Assembly: GCA_051294375.1 (NCBI GenBank)
Contig: CM119268.1
Coordinates: 19,751,820 to 19,815,819, forward strand
Direction of reading: 5' to 3'
Length of the DNA: 64,000 bases
From: Paraspadella gotoi
Lineage: Eukaryota > Chaetognatha
Both the position numbers and the translations under genes were made by a program. The stretch's first letter is position 1. The number at the start of each line of letters is the position of its first letter. Below, one piece after another: positions 10,116-21,018 of the stretch. The notes under the pieces are model-generated. The model did not search any database. It saw only the letters and a list, made by a program, of their open reading frames with translations, and was not told the origin of the DNA.

Positions 10116-10506
10116 CCTCAATTTTTGCCAGAGAAGTTTCAATACTTAATGATCCAGTTTAGGTGGATCTGCCTACAGCACACTTGGGGTGTGGGTCCAA
10201 GCACAAACTTCAACTTTGGCGTGCGAGTCCAAGCTCAAACTTGAACTTGGGTGTACGAGTCTAAGCTAAATATTAACCCGATAAGGTTTTTTTCTAAACA
10301 AACACAGGGCACCAACGATGACACTCCATAGGAAAAAATATAGTTAGAAAAATATATTTTCAAAATCACATGAGGGAAAAAGCATCTGTTATTTTTTTGT
10401 TATCGCAATAAAGGGACTCGTGAGAAACGAAAGTCAGTGTGACCTTGGCAGAACCGGCTGCTCCGGCTGCTTCGGCTGCTTCGGCAGGTACTTTTTGAGT
10501 AAACAT

Positions 10507-11462
10507 TTTGAGCAAACAATGTCGGATCTTCCCACGATCATTAGCGGTAATTGATTAATTAATTAATTAATACAAACTATATAAACTAAAATAATAATTC
10601 AATTAATAAATTAATTAATTTGAACCGAAATGTTTGTTTTTAGGTCTTTTTGTCACTGACCACAACAAAAGCAACGACGACGATGATGGCGATGACGACA
10701 ATAATGCCGATAAAGATTGACTTAATTAAATAATTAATTAATTTATAAATAAATTGATTGATTGAATAATTAATTAATAGATAACTAAATAAATTGATTG
10801 AATAAATAATTGATGGATTAATTGACCGATTATTTAATTATTTATTAAATTAATTCTGATTTAATTTATTAATTAACTGATTAATTATTTGATTAATTAA
10901 TAACATCTTATCTTGCATTTACATTTAATATAAAAAGAAGCAATAATCAATTAGTGAAACAGGTTTTTTGTTTTTTTCCATTTAAACTCATTTTCACTCG
11001 CACGATTCCATCGAAACTTTATATCCAGCTCAATCACACACTTTCCTACCATCATACAAAATTTCAAGTCAATTGCCCTATCCACTCATGAGCAATTGGC
11101 GTTCAAATAGTGAAATATATTTTTTTGTTTTTTCCATTTAAACCAATTTCCACTCGCACGATTCCCTCGAAACTTCATATCCATCTCAATCACACAGTTT
11201 CCTACCCACACACAAAATTCATACCAATCCATCCATCCAATCACGAGTAATTGGAGTTTTTTGCTAAGGGTGGACGGACGGACGGATGGACGGATGGCAA
11301 GCAGACAGACGGACGGATGGACATCTTTTTTTTTCATAATTTATCATAATTCGATGTTCTGACATGATATAAGTGTGTGCCCGACAATATTGAGGGGGCG
11401 GACCGACGGACGACAAAGTGAATTATAGAGTCGGGATCTGCTGATAAGCAGATCCGACTAAA
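10507..11462 (+). mobile_element. HX repeat, full copy (Helitron2/Helentron-like, non-autonomous)
   Basis: Starts 'ttttgagcaaacaatGTCGGATC' and ends in a stem-loop GGATCTGC-TGATAA-GCAGATCC (11434-11455) followed by GACTAA. The right half of the stem is the inverted complement of the left sub-terminal motif (GTCGGATCTGC in most copies; this one has GTCGGATCTTC). Between them are TTAATTAA runs, two head-to-tail 'ccatttaaactcattttcactcg-acgattcc' modules, a (GACG)n/(GGAC)n microsatellite and a conserved right part. No ORF. A sub-terminal inverted repeat, internal microsatellite and 3' hairpin before CTAA fit Helentron-associated non-autonomous elements; the class assignment is inference. Confidence 0.65.
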
Positions 11463-11548
11463 AATGAGCATAAGGATCGTCGCAATTGCAAAGAGAGAGA
11501 GAGAGAGAGAGAAAGAGCAGAAAAATGAGCATAAGATCGTCGCAATTG

Positions 11549-11582
<34 letters not shown>

Positions 11583-11660
11583 AAAATGAGCATAAGGATG
11601 TTGTGCAATTGCAAAGAGAGAGAGAGAGAGAGAGAAAAGAGAGAGAGTCCGAGGTAAAAA
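11463..11660 (+). repeat. Three tandem units: 30-base unique motif plus (GA)n
   Basis: Three copies of 'aaaaatgagcataaggatcg' followed by 'tcgcaattgcaa' and a GA run, at about 11461, 11519 and 11580, each about 60 bases. The same unit occurs on the opposite strand in tandem at about 49700-49870, so this compound unit is itself a mobile or HX-linked satellite block. Confidence 0.75.
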
Positions 11661-11759
11661 TTAGCGAATAAAAAAGTTGTTATTTTACTCACTGAATAAA
11701 AATACTTAAATTACTTACAAAATACATAAAATTGATAAAATTATTATTCCGATAACATT

Positions 11760-12110
11760 GTTTAATCACATGCAATATATCTAGTAAGGCGGGCAAAATT
11801 GAACATTTTTTATAACTTCTAGTTCTCTCAAAAAAATTTCTTTTTTCCTTCTACTACTAAATCGATTTTCAATGTAACTTTTTTAATTAGTTCATTGGGT
11901 TGTTGCACTGAAGCTTTTAAATATTTATTAATATATAACAAATGAACAAAAAAAATTTTTAAAAATTTGATTTTTTTAAGGACGGGTTCTTGTAGATCTT
12001 AAAAAGTTAAATGAAAGTTAGTACTATAATGTTTTCATATTTTGACAATAAATTGGTTAAAAATAGAAAAAAACCTTAAAAAATCGTCATTATCATCATA
12101 GGGAGTTGAA
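11760..12110 (+). repeat. AT-rich interspersed repeat, family A, copy 1
   Basis: Carries the diagnostic string 'ctaaatcgattttcaatgta' followed by 'attgggttgttgcactgaag'. Other copies: 24236-24740 (+), 49180-49575 (-), 63885-64000 (+). No ORF; family unknown. Confidence 0.8.
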
Positions 12111-12189
12111 AATTTATATATGGCTTCTAATCATCAAGATCTTTAAAATTGTCATGTTTCATATCAATATTCCTATTTGTTTATGTTTA

Positions 12190-12311
12190 TTTACAAAATT
12201 ATATGTCGCTCTCTCTCTCTCTCTCTCTTTTTTTCTCAGTCACTGCTTCTTCTGATTTGTCTAAAAACGAGTTCTGGCTCTGCAGCGTCGTGCAGCGTCG
12301 TCCAGCTTCTT

Positions 12312-12340
<29 letters not shown>
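12190..12340 (+). repeat. (CT)n microsatellites flanking a 60-base spacer
   Basis: (CT)n at 12209-12229 and 12312-12334 with 'ctgcagcgtcgtgcagcgtc' between. The spacer shares the 'gaactcgttt...ctgcag' theme with family C repeats on the opposite strand (15420-15460, 27290-27320). Confidence 0.6.
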
Positions 12341-12342
<2 letters not shown>

Positions 12343-12429
12343 TTTTAACAAAAAAAATTTATATATATCTATTTTTATATAATTAAATATATATTAAATA
12401 TATAATAAATATATATATATTTATATAAA

Positions 12430-12680
12430 AAGAATTATACTTTGTGTAGACAAATTTTTATGAGCTATCTGAATCTGGTCTTAAAATTTAAAAATTTTTT
12501 AAAAAAATTTTGGCCTTTCCTATCTATAAATAAATATTAAAAAATTAATTATTTGGGTATAGAGCCATATTAAAAATTTTTTGTCCATTAAAAGTATTCT
12601 TAAAAATGTATAAATATTCGTTTGAGCTTGTACTCGCTCTAAATTTTTGACTCACCCCATTGAGTGCGGCTACCCCTAAC
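12430..12680 (+). repeat. AT-rich interspersed repeat, family B, copy 1
   Basis: Diagnostic strings 'agaattatactttgtgtaga', 'tatctataaataaatatta' and the end 'ttgactcaccccattgagt'. Other copies lie at about 22520-22700 and 62770-63015. No ORF. Confidence 0.75.
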
Positions 12681-13078
12681 ATAAGGTACTAATCAAATGA
12701 AACAAACGTTGTAGAGTATAAGAAACTCAAATTATTAAAATTTTATAAAAGCTATATTGAGTTTACATAATATGAAAATAAAGATCCATATAAATATTTC
12801 AGTAAGTTTATTTACAAATTTTATATTTTATTAACTGTTTATTAACTATATTTATTAATAAGTAATAATAAAAAATAAGCTAAAAAAAATTACAATTTTA
12901 AAATTTTAAAACCGGATTTGAATTCCTTACAAAAAGTTGTTATAAAAAATAATAATCCATTTAAACAAATTCTTTCATTAAGTTGGTTAAAAATGTTAAA
13001 AACTATTTTTATATAATTTTTTAATTTTTCACTTAAAATTGTGTTTTTTTCCTTTCTGTTTCGTTGTGATTTGATTTA
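12681..13078. other. AT-rich, nothing recognised
   Basis: Low-complexity A/T sequence without open frames, splice pairs or repeats that I could assign. Confidence 0.6.
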
Positions 13079-13542
13079 GAACAAAGTTTGAAGAGAGATT
13101 TAACAACGATTTTTATTTCATAGTGAAACGGACATGTTTCGACTCACATACGAGTCTTCTTCAGCGCCAATTCAATTTGTGAATTTGAAGAGAATTTTGT
13201 GCATAAAGAAAGAGAGAGAGAGAGAGCAAAGTTTCCAACACAGAGTTAGAGAGAAAGGATAGTGTTCAGTTTTTTATTATTTATTATTTCAATTTCTTTT
13301 CACAAACTATCTCTGTCCTCACCTTCACCTGTCCCTAATAAAAAACTGAACACTATCCTTTCTCTCAAACTCTGTGTTGGAAACTTTGCTCTGTCTCTCT
13401 CTCTCTCTCTTTCTTTATGCACAAAATTCTCTTCAAATTCACAAATTGAATTGGCGCTGAAGAAGACTCGTATGTGAGTCGAAACATGTCCGTTTCACTA
13501 TGAAATAAAAATCGTTGTTAAATCTCTCTTCAAACTTTGTTC
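13079..13542. mobile_element. Foldback element, about 200-base inverted arms, hammerhead-like cores
   Basis: Left arm 13079-13276 and right arm 13339-13542 are almost perfect inverted complements around a 62-base loop. Each arm has a GA or CT run and, near its outer end, the string CTGAAGA, a 5-pair stem (GACTC/GAGTC), GAAAC and ATGTC: the order of a hammerhead ribozyme core. Right-arm core 13457-13490 (+), left-arm core 13131-13164 (-). CACTTAAAATT occurs on both sides (about 13030 and 13542), possibly a target duplication. Related sequences are at 42686-43800, 56163, 59808 and 63730. I infer a Penelope-like or retrozyme-like origin. Confidence 0.75.
13457..13490 (+). ncRNA. Hammerhead-like motif (right foldback arm)
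   Basis: CTGAAGA, A, stem GACTC-GTATGT-GAGTC, GAAAC, ATGTC. Flanking GGCG (13453-13456) and CGTT (13491-13494) can pair as a short stem I with wobbles. The palindrome ACATGT would make a very short stem III, which in known systems needs a dimer. An extra A between the CTGANGA box and stem II departs from the minimal consensus, so activity is uncertain. Confidence 0.5.
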
Positions 13543-14074
13543 ACTTAAAATTATAGTTTTTCAAAATTTTGACCAACTTAATGACATAATTTTAGAATAA
13601 AAATTATATTTTATTATATCAACTTCTTATGAATAAAATAAAATCCATGAATAAAATTTTAAAATTATTATTTTTTAACTTTAACCTAATTTTTACTCAT
13701 AATTATTAATAAATATCGTTAACTTACTTTTTATAAAAAATAAAATTTAGAAACAAACTTACCATATTTGTTTTTTAAGTCTTTATTTTTATATTTCAAA
13801 AGCTCATGTAAATTTTATAAAATTTTAATAATTTGATTTATCATAACTTATAATTGTTTATCTTTTTTATGACAATATTATATACATTAAAAATCGTCAT
13901 TTTTGACAAGAAAGATAAAATAATATAAAAAAATGGTCATCACCATCAAATTCTACAGACTTGTTTACAAAATACCTTATTCGATTTGTTATATTTTGTT
14001 ATTTTTAAACGCCCTATTAAATATCTTCAATTATTTTTTTTTCTTTAAATGTATCTGATGTGTCACAAAATAAA
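13543..14074. other. AT-rich, nothing recognised
   Basis: A/T-rich intergenic sequence with short homopolymers, partly an inverted relative of 12700-13000. No gene features seen. Confidence 0.6.
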
Positions 14075-14376
14075 AAAAATCTTAAAAGCATAAGGATCGA
14101 GCCGCTTTCGATAGTAACCAAATATTGATGCGATGATAACCAAATATTGATGCGATGATAACCAAATATTGACGCGATGATAACCAATAATTGATGCGAT
14201 GATAACAAAATGACTGATGTGATGATAATCAAATGATTAATGCGATGATAGTCATTTATTGATATGATGAGAATCATTCATTGATACGATGATAGTCATT
14301 CATTGATGCGATGATAGTAATTCATTGACGCGATGAATCATTCATCGTAAATAAAACAAACAAATGGTGTATGAGT

Positions 14377-14414
<38 letters not shown>

Positions 14415-14641
14415 AGAGAAGAGAGAGGCTGGACAGTTTTCCCGCCAACGAAACGCATTATTAGGTCTCTCTCGTTTATATAAAGAATAATCAGAATTTT
14501 TATATATTGTATTGAGAAAAAAGCGGGGAATAAATGGCGATAATAAAAGTTTTTAAAAGGAAAAAAAATAATCAGAATTTATCAAAAAACGAACGATCAC
14601 GCAAGAGATCGTATAAGAGAGAAAGAGACAGAAAGAGAGAT

Positions 14642-14674
<33 letters not shown>

Positions 14675-14850
14675 AAGAAGCTGAACAGACGCTGCATTGG
14701 CGAAACTCGTTTACTCGTCGCCAAATTAAAAATATACTTTACTATATACTAATTTGATATTGAGTAAGTACTATAATCTAATTAGCATATTGCAGTAAAT
14801 TATAATGAAGTGGAAATTCAAACAAAAAATACTTGAATCGATATGAAACA
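14075..14850 (+). repeat. Family C repeat, copy 1, with 22-base minisatellite
   Basis: 14118-14345 is a minisatellite of about ten units 'gatgcgatgataaccaaata' with drift. It is followed by GA runs (14378-14430), a segment with 'aaaaaacgaacgatcacgca', more GA, and an end with 'catattgcagtaaattataa'. Homologous arrays: 15230-15850 (right half only) and 26275-27720 (minisatellite split by an insertion). No ORF conserved between copies. Confidence 0.8.
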
Positions 14851-15229
14851 AAGAAAATGGACACACATTTCAACTTCATCACTGCCTCACTAATGGAACT
14901 TGATAATAGATACATTGTTTGGTAGTTAAACCATAAACCGGCAAAAATAGGCAGTAAAAAAATGATCGGCATATAGCTATACAATCCGGCATATTCAAAT
15001 TTGTGAAAAAAAATTTAAGGTTTTTCGATCAACAACATTGGACAGAGTATAAAAAGATTTCCTCTGGCATGTAAATCTGTATTAAATATGCTATTTGCTT
15101 ATTATATTTTTTTTTTAATAACAATCATGTTAGCCGACGGAGAGAGATGGAGAGAAGCGTAAAATTCTGACGTATGAGTTATTCTTCACTTTTTCTAAAA
15201 TAAATCCATGAAAATCTTGGATGTAAATT
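14851..15229. other. AT-rich, nothing recognised
   Basis: No gene or assigned repeat. It separates two family C copies. Confidence 0.5.
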
Positions 15230-15850
15230 TGGGATAATGGTGATAATAAAAGTTTTTAGAGGAGAAAAAATAATCATAATTTTTCAAAAAACGAACGATC
15301 ACGCAGAAATCGTCACAAAGAGAGAGAGAGAGAGGAGAGAAGAGAAGAGAAAGACAGAGAGAGTCACAGAGAGAGACTCTACAGAAAGAGTCAGACAGAG
15401 AGAAACAAAGCTGGACAGCCTGCTGGAAGGCGCTGTACAGTCACTGCAGAGACTGAACTCGTTTTTATTCAAAGAAAAATAATTTTAAGAAATAAAAGAA
15501 AGGCAAAAATATGTTACAATTGTTTACAATTGGAAATTTTTCCAATTTTTTTCCAATCGCAGCTTGTAAAAGATTTTAATTTATATTTGTATTAAAATTA
15601 AGATATAGCTTCTCATTAAAAAAATCCCTTTGAGTTCCCATTTTTATTAAAAATTTATACAAATTTTTTGAATTTCTCTTCAATATTTATATACTGCAAT
15701 ATGTAAATTAGATTAAAGCATTTCTATATACTAATTTTGAAATATTATAATGAGTACTTTAATCTCATTTGCATATTGCAGTAAATCAATAATGAAGTGG
15801 AAATTCAAACAAAAATACTTAAATCCAAATATAATATGAAAATAATCACA
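15230..15850 (+). repeat. Family C repeat, copy 2 (no minisatellite)
   Basis: Shares 'aaaaaacgaacgatcacgca', GA runs, 'agtcactgcagagactgaac' and the terminal 'tttgcatattgcagtaaatc' with the copies at 14520-14850 and 27120-27720. Confidence 0.75.
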
Positions 15851-15999
15851 GCTATTTCCAAGATGAAAGCCATATCTAAATATTTTACTTCTATGATCGC
15901 ACACTTTGTAAAACCTTTATCATAATTCATAATAATTTTTATTTTAAAAAAAACTGTAAGTCACAGCAACAAACTATGTTGATGACAACCCAGGGTTTT

Positions 16000-17310
16000 C
16001 TAGGTTCATGAGGCATCATAGAGAGGTTTATGGAAGGAAGTTCGTATGAAAGGGAGCAAGGGTCGGGTTTGGGGTGTCAGTGGGGTTTGTGGTTAGGGCC
16101 TTGGAAGGATAAAGCTAAAGTATTTCTGTGGTCTGCTGGAAAGACATGGCAAAGGTCTTAGGAATGTGGGTAGGTCCGAGGTGATTTGATAAAAGCAAAT
16201 TTTGTGATGTTTTTAAAGGTATCAAGTCCAAAGTTGACCCTCTGGAAAACTCGGCCATTGTCAAAACTTTAAGGAAGAGCAAAGGTTACTAATATATTTC
16301 TTTATTCTGCTTTATGGTATAGAACAGAATTGTTGACGCCTCCGTGGGAGATATTGATGCCTTAGAAACTGAGGTACAAAATTGGATGTTTTATGGTAGA
16401 AAAGAGATTGCTAAGGATAGGCTGAGGGATTCTTATTATAATGGTGGAGCGCAATTAATGGATATTAGAGATAAGGTTAAAGCACAGAGAATAATGTGGA
16501 TTAAAAGGTTGTTAAGCATGCCGAAGGAATCTTTTTCTAGAGTTTTAGTGGATGAGCTTATTGGAGAACAAGCATGTGGCTTTTATGGATTGGATAGCCT
16601 TAGGGCAAATGTAGCGGGATTACCTTTGGTATTAGTCGGGTTTTATGCTGAGGCTGTAAGGGCTTGGTCATGCTTGCCTTTCAAATTTGAACCGGGTAAG
16701 TTTGCCTGTTGATGGTTACCATTTATTATATAATACAAATGTGACTGATTCAAATGGAATAGTTTTAAAGTCGTTTAGTAATATAGTAGAACGAGGAATT
16801 AAGAACTGTTGGTCAATTCTTGAATATGCCAATGAATGAAACTCCACGCTCTCAGAGGAAAAGGATTTTGATATCCAATGTAGAGTAGGGAACAAGTTGA
16901 AAATATTGTCCCAAATGATCATCCTCCTGACTTCATTTTAGAGATACAATGGAGCCAATAGAAGTTGAGTGAAATGTCATTTGCGAGAAACTTATTCTCA
17001 ATTGAGAGTTAATCTTAAAGTAGTAAGGCATTATGAAGAGAAATGGGAAGAGTACTTGGAATTAGTTTAACTAATGAGTGGAGGGCATCTGGGGAGCAAT
17101 TATGTACTCTGATACTTCTTACTATGTTAGATCTTCTATTTGTCGGCCAGGTAAATTAAATTTCTGGACAGCATACATGGATTATGCCTATGTAGGAAGA
17201 GTGATGGCAATTTGTGATCTTTGTGGTGTTGTAGCACGTGAACGATGGCATATTTTTGACTCACTGCGAAGTGGTTGTAAGACTATGGGAGAAATTGAAG
17301 TGTGACACTG
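16000..17310 (+). pseudogene. LINE (non-LTR retrotransposon) ORF2 3' fragment, decayed
   Basis: The open stretch 16344-16712 (122 codons) has the post-RT pattern found in many LINE proteins: FYGRKEI, then a GGAQLMDI block, then KAQRIMWIKRLLS (compare the 'GGL..PD....A...WI.RLL' pattern). About 350 bases on, 17078-17305 encodes CDLCGVVARERWHIFDS, matching the C-terminal C-x2-C-x8-H zinc-like motif of LINE ORF2. The stretches are in different frames with stops between, so the copy is dead. The RT catalytic part is not visible upstream; the copy is 5'-truncated. Clade not determined. Confidence 0.7.
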
Positions 17311-18520
17311 TTCAAATTTGATTATAAACAAGAGATAACCGATAGATGAGCTTAGGCTTAATAGGGACAAGGGTTAAAGGGTGAGGTTAGAAATAAATTA
17401 GATTTATTTTAAGATCTGTTATATTCAAGATGAGAGCACAGAGGATTAGGTATGTTGAGCGGCGGTTGAAAGACTGTGGAAAATATTTGTTATTCATTTG
17501 AAAAAGGATTAGAACAAGATATTGGGTGGCCAAATTAAGTGGCAGATGGGGAAGTTTTAAAAAAAGAATCTTATTGGGTAATGTACTGGGTACATAAAAT
17601 GAGGATGGGACTGTAGAGTGGGGAAACTTAATTAAACGGGTTAAAATTGGTTATTGGGAACTTATTTAATCAATGAGGGTATTTCGTATTGGTATTTGGC
17701 CACTATTCATATTGAGTGGGTACTACAATCTATATTTTCTTTGGTTATTACTTTAGCGTCATTGTTATCTGTGCTTATTATTACGATATAGTGTTTTTGG
17801 TTTTTGTTAGCGTCTCATTTTTTTTTTATGTTAGCGTCTCATTTCGTTTATTAGCGTCCTTTTCTGTTTTTATTAAGTGTCTTTCTACTTAGCGTTTTGA
17901 TTAGGTTTTTTATTAGGTCTTTATGTTTTTATTTAGGCTTTATGCTTTTTGTCTGTCTTTATTAGTTCTTACGTGATTAGTGTCTTTCTGTTTATTAGCG
18001 TCTCATGTTGTTTGTGTATTGGTGTCCTCATTTCTGTTTTGATTAGTATCTATTTTATGTGTATGTGTGTACTTAAATATATATTGGATATATTCTATTA
18101 ATAGGTTGTGGTCCCTCTGCCCTTTACTTAACACATTTAATTATAAATTTTGGATGTTATATGTTATACACACAGGCATTAAATACTTTTAATGACGTTT
18201 TATAAAAAGCTTAAACATGATGTTTTTACGCTTGTACATATTAACATTTTTAATACATGTTTTTACTTTACTTTTTTGCCGTACATGTATATTTCAATAA
18301 TCTGTTGCCTTTATATTTATTATTTTTTGGTATTCATATGCTTTCATATTTTTTTTTTTTTTTTTTCGCATTTTCTTTGACTTTTATTAACGTTGTTTTT
18401 CGTTTATGCTTTATTATTTTTTGTCTTTGTTGTTTTTTGTTTTTTTTTCGGGTCTATGAAAGTCCATTTAAAACGTGCTTCTTTTGTTATTTGAATGTTT
18501 TTTTTTGTTTATAATAAATT
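17311..18520 (+). repeat. T-rich tail region with repeated TTAGCGTCTC motifs
   Basis: From about 17750 to 18070 the motif 'ttagcgtctcattt' or variants recur irregularly, probably in the LINE 3' UTR. 18190-18520 is T-rich with poly-T runs; hydrophobic open frames there reflect composition. Confidence 0.5.
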
Positions 18521-18524
18521 GATT

Positions 18525-19040
18525 TTGAACGTTCTTGAACGTTATATTTTTATAGTTTCTTATGAATTAGTTCATAACATTTATTATGATATTTAACGTT
18601 AGTGTCTTTTTTTTTTTATTGAATTTTTTAAGTAGTTTAGTTTTACTTGTTTTCCAGTCTTGAACGTTCTTGAACATTATTTTTTTATAGTTTCTTATGA
18701 ATTAGTTCATAACATTTATTAATGATTTTTTAAAACGTTAAAAAAAAAATTTTTTAGAAGATGGTGTTCTTAGTGTCTTTGTTTTTAATTGAATTTCAAT
18801 ATGTAGTTTAGTTTTTTTACTTATTTTCCAGTCTGAACGTTCTTGAACTTATTTTGTATAGTTTCTTATGAATTAGTTCATAACATTTATTAATGATTTT
18901 AAACGTTAGTGGTCTTTTGTTTTTATTGAATTTCAATATGTAGTTAGTTTTTAACTTGTTTTCCAGTCTTTAAATGTTATGGGTCTTTTGTTTTTTATTG
19001 AATTTCAATACATAGTTTAGTTAATTCCCAGTCTTTTACT
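18525..19040 (+). repeat. Minisatellite, units about 135-175 bases, about four copies
   Basis: Units start at about 18527, 18661, 18834 and 18965 and share 'gaacgttcttgaac', 'tttcttatgaattagttcat', 'attgaatttcaatatgtagt' and 'cttgttttccagtc'. Unit length varies through poly-T and poly-A runs. The fourth copy is partial. Confidence 0.8.
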
Positions 19041-19129
19041 TATTAACGTGTTTAATGATTATGTCAATAACTGTTTTTGGTATTAATAAAAAAAAAAAAA
19101 GTATTTTTTATATATGAAAACAGCGGTGA

Positions 19130-19235
19130 CGGACGAACGACGACGACGACGAAGACTACGTCACAAAGAAGCAACCCTAAAAATTTAGAGCCTGACCCGG
19201 CTTCGCCGGTCAAGCCTCGATAAAAAGTATAAAGT
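19130..19235 (+). repeat. CGA-rich segment with UUCG-capped hairpin, copy 1
   Basis: (ACG)n then 'tcacaaagaagc', then GAGCCTG-ACCCGGC-TTC-GCCGGTC-AAGCCTC, a hairpin with a C(UUCG)G loop, then ATAAAA. An equivalent block lies at 28225-28335. Likely the 3' end of a retroelement. Confidence 0.65.
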
Positions 19236-19499
19236 GTACGGATTTTCTAAGTTTTGAATCATTACAATTTCAGTGGTTTACACATAGATCCCGTTTCCTT
19301 TTTTAACATTCCACATCACTCTCTCAATATTGTTTTTCTAATGTTAGTTTGAGATATATCAGAAAAGGTATTTTACAAGATTGCAACAACTTCACATAAA
19401 AGTTTATATGAATTCCATTTAGGACAAATAATTTAGTCTCATGTTCTTCATTCGTCTTCCCTTGTTTGCATTTTTTTCACAGATTTGGAATTTAAATTG

Positions 19500-19511
19500 T
19501 AGAATTATAAA

Positions 19512-19545
<34 letters not shown>

Positions 19546-19851
19546 AGAGAGCAGAGAAGAGAGAGAATAGAGACAACGTAGAGAGAGAGACCGAGAGGAG
19601 ACCGAGAAGAGAGAGAGAGAGGAACAGAGAGAGGAGAGAGACGAGACAGAGAGAGACAGTTAGAGAGAGGACAGAGAAGAGAGAGACAAGAGAGAGGAGG
19701 AGAAGTAGACAAAGTCAGTCAGCAACAAATTTTATTGGACCTCAACTCCTGATTAGAGAATAATCTCTAACAACTTCACTGAATGGGAACTCTCGCGTGT
19801 TGACCTAGAGGAGATGAAAGAAGAGAGAGAGAGAGAGAGAGAGAGGAGAGG

Positions 19852-19902
<51 letters not shown>

Positions 19903-19905
19903 TGA
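19500..19905. repeat. GA-rich microsatellite blocks
   Basis: Interrupted (GA)n at about 19508-19710 and 19818-19902, with a 100-base non-repetitive spacer. Apparent Ser/Leu-rich open frames are composition artefacts. Confidence 0.85.
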
Positions 19906-19911
19906 ACAGTG

Positions 19912-20185
19912 ATTTAAACTCATTTCCACTCACACGATTCCATCGAAACTTAATATCCAGCTTTATCACACACTTCCCTACCCACACACAACATTTCATT
20001 ACAATCTATCCATGCAATCACGAATAATTGGAGTTTTTTGCTAAGGTGGGACGGACAGATAGACAGACAGACAGACAGACAGACGGACATCATCTTTTTT
20101 TGCTGAATTTATCATAATTCGATGTTTTGACATGATATAAGTGAATGACCGACGGACCGACAAAGTGAATTATAGAGGTGATAGA
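19912..20185 (+). repeat. HX repeat right part, truncated
   Basis: Matches HX from 'tttaaactcatttccactca' through (GACA)n to 'gaccgacaaagtgaattata' but lacks the terminal hairpin. Confidence 0.75.
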
Positions 20186-20379
20186 AATATTGTTTTTTTG
20201 AAAAAATCAAAAATCACATGAACCCGCTTTTTTTTCCAAAAATCCGATATACCATGATGGTAATAAAAATTGTCACGGTTTGGAAAAGTCGGTTAATTTT
20301 ATTGTCAAATATATTTTTTGCCGGTAAATATGTTTTAATATGACCTCCCTAGGACTGAATAAAAAGATTACTTCTTAAC

Positions 20380-20640
20380 AGCATAAAATTATTTAATGCA
20401 TACAAATAGTTCTAAAAGAGGTTCTAGTTGGTTGGCGACTTTTCCATGGCGATATAGCCATGGCCCTAGCGATGTCGCTACTACCCCCACTGGCGACCTC
20501 GCTAGTGATAAAAGTAGCGAATATAATAAAAGGCGCAAGTTAGAGGAGAGGTTCGCAGCTGAATTTGAGACACGGGGATGAAGGCATCACCTATGGGCTC
20601 CTCCCTCAACCCTAACCCTAACGCGTTTTTTAGTCCAAAA
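20380..20640 (+). other. GC-rich patch, unrecognised short ORF
   Basis: 61 open codons at 20396-20581 (Ser/Thr-rich N-terminal part, charged end EYNKRRKLEERFAAEFETRG), followed by a short CCCTAACCCTAAC. No homologue recognised. May be a retroelement ORF remnant. Confidence 0.3.
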
Positions 20641-20876
20641 CTCTTCATGTTTAACTATTTGAATTTTGATCTGTAACTTTTACTACGCCTAATCTACAGC
20701 ATCAATATATTTTTAATACCGCTTTTTTTTATATATGAATTAAGATTCAACCTTGAATCTATCCTAATGGAGATGATGAAATAACTATTTGACATGAGAC
20801 TGAGAAAAGGCAGGGATTTTTAATAGTAATTGTTTAACTAAAAAATAATAATAATACCGCTCTTTTTTGATATATG

Positions 20877-20976
20877 NNNNNNNNNNNNNNNNNNNNNNNN
20901 NNNNNNNNNNNNNNNNNNNNNNNNNNNNNNNNNNNNNNNNNNNNNNNNNNNNNNNNNNNNNNNNNNNNNNNNNNNN
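20877..20976. other. Assembly gap (100 N)
   Basis: Run of exactly 100 N. The sequence right after it (20977-21015) is the right end of an HX repeat, so most of an HX copy is probably hidden in or near the gap. Confidence 0.98.
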
Positions 20977-21018
20977 GACAAAGTGAATTATAGAGTCGGG
21001 ATCTGCTGATAAGCACTA
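20977..21018 (+). repeat. HX repeat right terminus, hairpin partly deleted
   Basis: 'gacaaagtgaattatagagt' then 'cgggatctgctgataagcac'. The right half of the terminal stem is lost. Confidence 0.75.

Noticed and set aside
14118-14345. Regularly spaced 22-base repeats resembling a CRISPR array
   Set aside because: Units are contiguous and drifting, with no spacers, in a eukaryotic genome: a minisatellite.
20600-20620. CCCTAACCCTAAC telomere-like repeat (also degenerate near 48358-48405)
   Set aside because: Only about two units, flanked by ordinary sequence; too short for a telomere or interstitial telomeric array.
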